From positions 294,181 through 358,180 of the forward strand of contig WGUO01000001.1 in assembly GCA_014867205.1 (NCBI GenBank): a DNA stretch of 64,000 bases. Reading direction: 5' to 3'. Positions 59,956 to 64,000 of this stretch are shown in pieces (position 1 is the first letter of the stretch; each line of letters begins with the position of its first letter). The translations under genes were made by a program, and so were the position numbers. Origin of the DNA: Muribaculaceae bacterium (GTDB lineage: Bacteria > Bacteroidota > Bacteroidia > Bacteroidales > Muribaculaceae). The notes under the pieces were generated by a model. The model did not search any database and was not told the DNA's origin. It saw nothing but the letters and a program-made list of their open reading frames with translations.

Positions 59956-60642
59956 ATGAAAAGATTTCTTACATCTGCAAAAACCGCGCTCGCCGCGGTG
60001 GCGATGACATTGCTCTTCGCCCTCCAGGGTAACGCTCAGGACTTCAACCGCATCGGGTTGTCGTACGAGCTTGAGACCCTCAATCAGAAACATGGTGATA
60101 ATTGGAACCTAAATGGGTTCGGCATCGGCTATCTGCACGGCTTTCAGCTCTCTTCGAAAGTCCCTGTCTATCTTGAGACCGACTTGAAGATCACGGCAGG
60201 ATTCTGGGGCGACAGCGAGAAGGATGATGAAGACCAGTATGGTTATATAGAGTACAATTATAACCTTACGAAACTGAGTATCGCAGTGCCGGTAAATGTA
60301 TCGTACATGTTGAAATTGCAAAACGGCATCTCGATTCAGCCATATCTCGGCCTGAATTTCAAAATAAACGCCCTGGCGAATTACAAGACAGAGGGCAATC
60401 TGTATGAAGAGGAGGATAACTATTATGAACTGGTCGATTCCGCTTCAGAAACAGTAAATCTCCTCAAAGGAGAGGGGTCTGCCAATGTCTTCCAGCTTGG
60501 CTGGCATGTGGGAGTCGGCTTCAACTACCGCTGGTTCAATTTCGGACTGGGATACGGGACAGACTTCATCAACTTCAGTTCACACAAACCCTACACCATC
60601 AGTTCATCTACTTTCAGCCTTACGGTAGGTTATAATTTCTGA
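59956..60642 (+). CDS. Outer-membrane beta-barrel protein
   Basis: 228 residues. The signal peptide ends near GNAQ at about 28. The mature part is a small barrel with FNRIGLSYELETLN, VPVYLETDLKITAGFWG, KLSIAVPVNVSYMLKL, SIQPYLGLNFKINA, FQLGWHVGVGFNYRWFNFGLGYG and a terminal strand FSLTVGYNF ending in Phe, the usual outer-membrane insertion signal. It resembles general porin-family or PorT-like proteins; cargo unknown. It lies 48 bp after the PAP2 gene and 26 bp before a lipoprotein gene, so the three may be cotranscribed. Confidence 0.82.
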   Translation: MKRFLTSAKTALAAVAMTLLFALQGNAQDFNRIGLSYELETLNQKHGDNWNLNGFGIGYLHGFQLSSKVPVYLETDLKITAGFWGDSEKDDEDQYGYIEYNYNLTKLSIAVPVNVSYMLKLQNGISIQPYLGLNFKINALANYKTEGNLYEEEDNYYELVDSASETVNLLKGEGSANVFQLGWHVGVGFNYRWFNFGLGYGTDFINFSSHKPYTISSSTFSLTVGYNF

Positions 60643-60668
60643 AACACATAACTAAAAATCGAAAACAA

Positions 60669-61097
60669 ATGGCAAAAAACGTAAAAAAATCCTTGCTGCG
60701 CATTCTCGTCATGCTCGTAGTGGCGATGATACTTCCCGCATGCAGCGATAAAAAAGAAGGAGAACCGGCAGACCCCACGACGCACGACCAGCAGCTTATC
60801 GGCAGCTGGAAGAGTGTATGGGAAGTGTTCAACGGGATGGAAGAATATTCAACCCTAACATTCCGCCGGGACGGTAGATTTGAGAGTTTTGACCAATGGA
60901 TAAATGAGGATAATTCAAAAGTCGAATCTGCTATCGTCAAAGGGGAATGGGAAACAGATGACAACAATAATCTGGTATTTTATGTTACCTACTGTCCGGA
61001 TGACAAGGAATATGAAGGTGAGACAGAGCGCGTCAGATATAGTATAGTCGATGATGATCACATCATTATCGATGGTGAAACGTACACACGCGAGTGA
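60669..61097 (+). CDS. Lipocalin-like lipoprotein
   Basis: 142 residues. A lipoprotein signal ends in ILPACSDKK (Cys near 26), with an acidic segment soon after (EGEPADPT). The mature domain begins LIGSWKSVWEVFNGMEEY and continues with TLTFRRDGRFESF and KGEWETDDNNNLVF, the standard order of the Bacteroidetes lipocalin-like domain, then closes RYSIVDDDHIIIDGETY. Ligand unknown. It shares this architecture with the longer lipoprotein at 3543, but the sequences are not close. Confidence 0.82.
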   Translation: MAKNVKKSLLRILVMLVVAMILPACSDKKEGEPADPTTHDQQLIGSWKSVWEVFNGMEEYSTLTFRRDGRFESFDQWINEDNSKVESAIVKGEWETDDNNNLVFYVTYCPDDKEYEGETERVRYSIVDDDHIIIDGETYTRE

Positions 61098-61332
61098 CTT
61101 GTAAGGGACATTGGAAATTACTGTTGGTGAAGTGTACTTGCTGTCAGTTATTTTCCGGTGTGATTATGGATGATGTGACCGACAGTTATCAGAAATTGAT
61201 CAGCCGGTTGCCGATGGTACTGCACAAATATTGATCATATGCACCCGGACCATATGGAGGCAATTAAGAGCGTTTGTCGCAAATCTCCTCTCTTTAAGCC
61301 ACGCCATAAGAGACGCTACTTTTACGACTTCT
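61098..61332. other. Spacer with possible decayed coding sequence
   Basis: Short open stretches in two frames (for example MDDVTDSYQKLISRL from 61165, and a basic 26-codon frame ending RHKRRYFYDF from 61254) look like one small gene broken by a frameshift, but no family is recognisable. Otherwise nothing seen. Confidence 0.3.
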
Positions 61333-61397
61333 AAATGAAGTCTCGGAATTGGGATTTAGTTCGTGTTAGCATAAATCTCAATTCCGAGACTTCATTT
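61333..61397. terminator. Bidirectional terminator before the FadL-type gene
   Basis: A 25-bp near-perfect stem: AAATGAAGTCTCGGAATTGG (61333 on) pairs with its complement ending near 61397, across a 15-nt loop. It lies just past the stop of the minus-strand porin gene. Confidence 0.88.
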
Positions 61398-61407
61398 AAT
61401 TAGCTGT

Positions 61408-63120
61408 TTAGAATTTGAAGCCGAGGGAGAGTGCGACCTGGGAGTTGTCGAAATTGATCTTAGACTTTACTGCTGAAGCCAGATTCGACGTGTCAGGACT
61501 GAAAGGATAATATTCTGCCGACTTATGCTTGTAGACATAAGCCACATCAATATAGAAACCCTTGTGCTTATATCCCAGACCACATGTAATATAGTTGGTC
61601 GCGTTGTCGAGACTGTAACTTGTAGTCAGTCCTGTACCCGGAACGTCAACTCGGCCATCAATCACTTCCTGACGCACCGGCGACGAACTGTAACTGTATC
61701 CGGCGCGGACACTGAAACTCGGCACAACACGGAACTCCGCACCGATGCGCAGCGTGTTTGTGTCCTTATATATCTGCTTGATCTTTGTGTTGGCATAATC
61801 GTTGGCACTCATGTAGGAAGACCTTGACTCTCCCTTTCGAGCAGGCTTATCATACCAGCCTCCCCAGTCTGACCAGGGATCATCCCAGTCATACCATGGA
61901 TCATAATAGCCATATGTATCAGCCTCTGAATATCGCATACCCGAATATCCTGCCCACTCATAGTCGGCCGAGACTATCAGCCTCTGCGCTATCACCCCGG
62001 CGATACCTGCCGTTATACGCCAGGGTGTCCTGAAATCAAAACTGTTGCCGGCAGGATATCCATCGTTCGCCCACACCTGAGAGTACTTCATGCTGAACGG
62101 GTATTTCATATCAATATGATTGTCATAGTACGCCTCGTTGAGATTATAGAATGTGGGAGTATGGAATGCGAAACCGATACGAAGTTCCTGTATAGGTTTC
62201 GCTATAAGCCCAAACTTGAAGTTGAAGCCCGTTCCGCTTAACTTATAGTTATCGTAGATGGCAAAGTCTGACGAATAGTTGCCAACACGATTAGTATTGG
62301 GATTATAGACATATGCGTTGTCAAGCGACTCGCCCCATACTGACTGTATGCGGTAATCGACCGAAGTGATGTCGAAATCCATACCCCAATATACAACATC
62401 CATGATATTTCCTCCGACCGCGATATTATACTCATCGACAGAACCCTTCTCATAGACATCAAACATGCCTGCGCCGGTTGTCCCGTTGCCAAACTGTCCA
62501 TACCACTTCGGGTTGTCGGCATCGCCCTCCGGATTTACAAGAAGAGCGTCATAACCCATAATCGAGAGCCAGGGCGCGCCCTGCGAACCATATGGGGGAT
62601 TGTACGGATCGAAATTATTGGTGGAATGGACATCTGCCTCCGTCAGATGATTTGCGTCACATACACCTGCGATATAATTGCTGATCGAGGTCGGAAGATT
62701 CCCTACAACCCCTCGGAACCTGCGGTTGAAGGATGCACCCTTGTTATAGGTGAACCCGAAATTCATATTCGGCATCGTGCTGTTGTAAAGTTTCAAGGTA
62801 AACACCGCACCTATATTGTTCAGGTTAAACCGGGTCATATTGTCCTTCTGAGTGAAACCACTTGTCCGTGATTCTGACTGCAAAGCGTCGAGAGCAAGTG
62901 TAAAGCCCACCTCGTTGCTGCGATAGATACCGATACCGCCGGGGTTCTGCGATATGGTTGACAGGTCGCCTCCGAGAGCAGTAAAGGCACCGCCCATCGA
63001 CATAAAACGGGCAGTACCCCGCAGGTCAGACTGCGAGATACTGTAAGCCGTCGGAACGCTCTGTCCAAACGCCAAAGCGGAGATTGACATTAAGGAGAGT
63101 AAAGCAGATATTTTTTTCAT
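61408..63120 (-). CDS. OmpP1/FadL/TodX-family outer-membrane transporter
   Basis: 570 residues. The signal peptide ends near AFGQ at about 20. The mature N-terminus SDLRGTARFMSMGGAFTALG, with GGDLSTISQNPGGIGIYRS, is the hallmark of the FadL/OmpP1 family in Bacteroidetes (Ala/Gly-rich hatch plus asparagine-proline-gly loop). A 14-strand barrel follows and ends with NSQVALSLGFKF. Members carry hydrophobic compounds across the outer membrane. A Trp/Tyr/Asp-rich loop (about 398-422, YGYYDPWYDWDDPWSDWG) is a notable surface insertion. It lies 35 bp after the low-complexity gene on the same strand. Confidence 0.9.
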   Translation of the reverse strand: MKKISALLSLMSISALAFGQSVPTAYSISQSDLRGTARFMSMGGAFTALGGDLSTISQNPGGIGIYRSNEVGFTLALDALQSESRTSGFTQKDNMTRFNLNNIGAVFTLKLYNSTMPNMNFGFTYNKGASFNRRFRGVVGNLPTSISNYIAGVCDANHLTEADVHSTNNFDPYNPPYGSQGAPWLSIMGYDALLVNPEGDADNPKWYGQFGNGTTGAGMFDVYEKGSVDEYNIAVGGNIMDVVYWGMDFDITSVDYRIQSVWGESLDNAYVYNPNTNRVGNYSSDFAIYDNYKLSGTGFNFKFGLIAKPIQELRIGFAFHTPTFYNLNEAYYDNHIDMKYPFSMKYSQVWANDGYPAGNSFDFRTPWRITAGIAGVIAQRLIVSADYEWAGYSGMRYSEADTYGYYDPWYDWDDPWSDWGGWYDKPARKGESRSSYMSANDYANTKIKQIYKDTNTLRIGAEFRVVPSFSVRAGYSYSSSPVRQEVIDGRVDVPGTGLTTSYSLDNATNYITCGLGYKHKGFYIDVAYVYKHKSAEYYPFSPDTSNLASAVKSKINFDNSQVALSLGFKF

Positions 63121-63155
63121 AGCATACTAATTTCTAACAGATTTAAATACTTGAG

Positions 63156-64000
63156 TCAGCGTCTTCCACCGCGATGTCCGCCACCGCCGCCACCACGATA
63201 TGAACCGCCGCCACCGCTTCTTTGCGAACTTCCACTGTTGTAACTGCGGTTGGAATTGCTGTTATAGTTGCGACTTGTATTGTAACTTCGGTTCGTATTG
63301 GTGCTTCGGTTCGTGTTGTAACTGCGGTTATTGTTGGTACTCCGGTTGGAGACACCATTGTAACTGCGGTTAGACGTGCCGGTGGTATAACTGCGGTTGG
63401 AATTACGGTTGGTCGTCGTGGATTTGCCGCTATCATAAGTGTTGGTGCGGTTTGTTCCCGTTACATTCATCGAGTTGCTGTTGCTGTTGCTGCTGCCGTG
63501 GCCACGAACAGTTCCGGAATTAAGATTTCCAATCTTTCCGTTGGTTGCCTTATTGGTTAAAACGGAATTTGTCTGCGAGTGGTCACGTCTCACGGTCTTG
63601 TTGTTGTCGCGATTCGCTGACACTCCACCATTGTAAGAGCCAATGGATGTTGCACTCTGTGCAGACTTGGTTTCAGTTCGTCTTGCCACATTGCGATCGA
63701 CCCGATTAGACGGCATGGATCCGATGGCGGTCGATGTCTGCTGACGTCGACTCCCGGCATATCGTCCAGAAGAGGAGTTGGCCCCGGGTTTTGCATAGGT
63801 CGTGCCGGGACGTCCTGCGGAATAACCGCCACCTCCGGCATAGTTGACGCCCGGACGTGTGTTATGCGACCAGCCGCTGTTGGGAGCATACGGACGCGTT
63901 GCTCCGGGGCGCCCATAGGCATAATGGGAATGACCGGGACGAGGAGGACGAGGAGGATAATATCCCCATGACGGACCCCAGCCCCACGAAGGGCCCCAGC
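63156..64000 (-). CDS. Low-complexity Asn/Ser/Arg/Tyr/Gly protein (partial)
   Basis: At least 281 codons, open to the window end, so the N-terminus is missing. The visible chain starts with Trp/Gly/Pro repeats (WGPSWGWGPSWGYY), then PPRPPRPGHSH, a Gly/Tyr-rich stretch, and a long array of RSYN, SNRS and NTNRS units, ending in an Arg/Gly-rich tail (GGGGSYRGGGGGGHRGGRR). It resembles secreted or surface low-complexity proteins with RGG-like tails; no domain is recognisable. An internal ATG at 63716 is not a needed start. It precedes the FadL-type gene by 35 bp and is probably cotranscribed with it. Confidence 0.7.
   Translation of the reverse strand, partial: WGPSWGWGPSWGYYPPRPPRPGHSHYAYGRPGATRPYAPNSGWSHNTRPGVNYAGGGGYSAGRPGTTYAKPGANSSSGRYAGSRRQQTSTAIGSMPSNRVDRNVARRTETKSAQSATSIGSYNGGVSANRDNNKTVRRDHSQTNSVLTNKATNGKIGNLNSGTVRGHGSSNSNSNSMNVTGTNRTNTYDSGKSTTTNRNSNRSYTTGTSNRSYNGVSNRSTNNNRSYNTNRSTNTNRSYNTSRNYNSNSNRSYNSGSSQRSGGGGSYRGGGGGGHRGGRR

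Noticed and set aside
63222..63560. Simple-sequence stretch that resembles a tandem repeat array or CRISPR
   Set aside because: Units vary and have no constant repeat/spacer length; they encode the RSYN/SNRS repeats of the minus-strand protein.

Overview
The window is chromosomal DNA of a gut-type member of the Bacteroidales. The support is family content (an RprXY-type two-component pair, DUF4293, DUF1599 and BT_3928-type proteins, DUF3843, carboxypeptidase-regulatory-domain and TonB-type outer-membrane proteins, FadL/OmpP1-type porin) and repeated matches to the Bacteroidetes promoter (TTTG, about 19 nt, TAnnTTTG). Genus and species cannot be settled by eye.

Layout. 1-1081 holds the end of a sensor kinase, its response regulator rprY and a strong terminator. 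1234-19008 looks like an A+T-rich genomic island. It opens with a wrecked, chimeric tyrosine integrase (1355-2741), is bounded by similar GTAC-N7-GTAC sites at 1234 and 18988, and carries one long, tightly packed plus-strand operon (3081-15534). That operon encodes two secreted or lipid-anchored proteins, a HydE/HmdB-like radical SAM enzyme, a HemN-like radical SAM enzyme, a duplicated two-domain methyltransferase with a signal-like N-terminus, a small barrel protein, an EamA exporter, a large TonB-receptor-like outer-membrane protein, and three more envelope proteins. I infer a pathway that makes and moves a small molecule or cofactor-like product; it is the best candidate here for an undescribed system. 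Downstream, a HAD phosphatase gene is split by an intact IS4-family element with 10-bp target duplications, followed by two small membrane-protein genes.

19042-31865 is core chromosome: lysophosphatidate acyltransferase, thiD (next to a long inverted repeat), dapA, dnaG, then on the minus strand miaA, a membrane protein, a dipeptidyl peptidase IV and DUF4293; then DUF1599, a DoxX-like BT_3928 protein and rlmH. 31972-43324 has an M16 protease, DUF2156, a Dpm1-like glycosyltransferase, a histidine phosphatase, DUF3843, hisS and a TonB-dependent receptor. 43641-55844 has rsfS-ftsH, a complete RND tripartite efflux operon with hairpins between its genes, lpxA, a regulatory-domain protein and cdsA. 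55869 to the end is rich in envelope proteins: a PorT-like barrel, a four-LysM protein with a binding-protein-like C-terminus, a PAP2 phosphatase, a barrel protein, a lipocalin-like lipoprotein, a FadL-type porin and a low-complexity Asn/Ser/Arg/Gly protein cut by the window end.

No tRNA, rRNA or CRISPR array was seen. Promoter, terminator and attachment-site calls are by eye.
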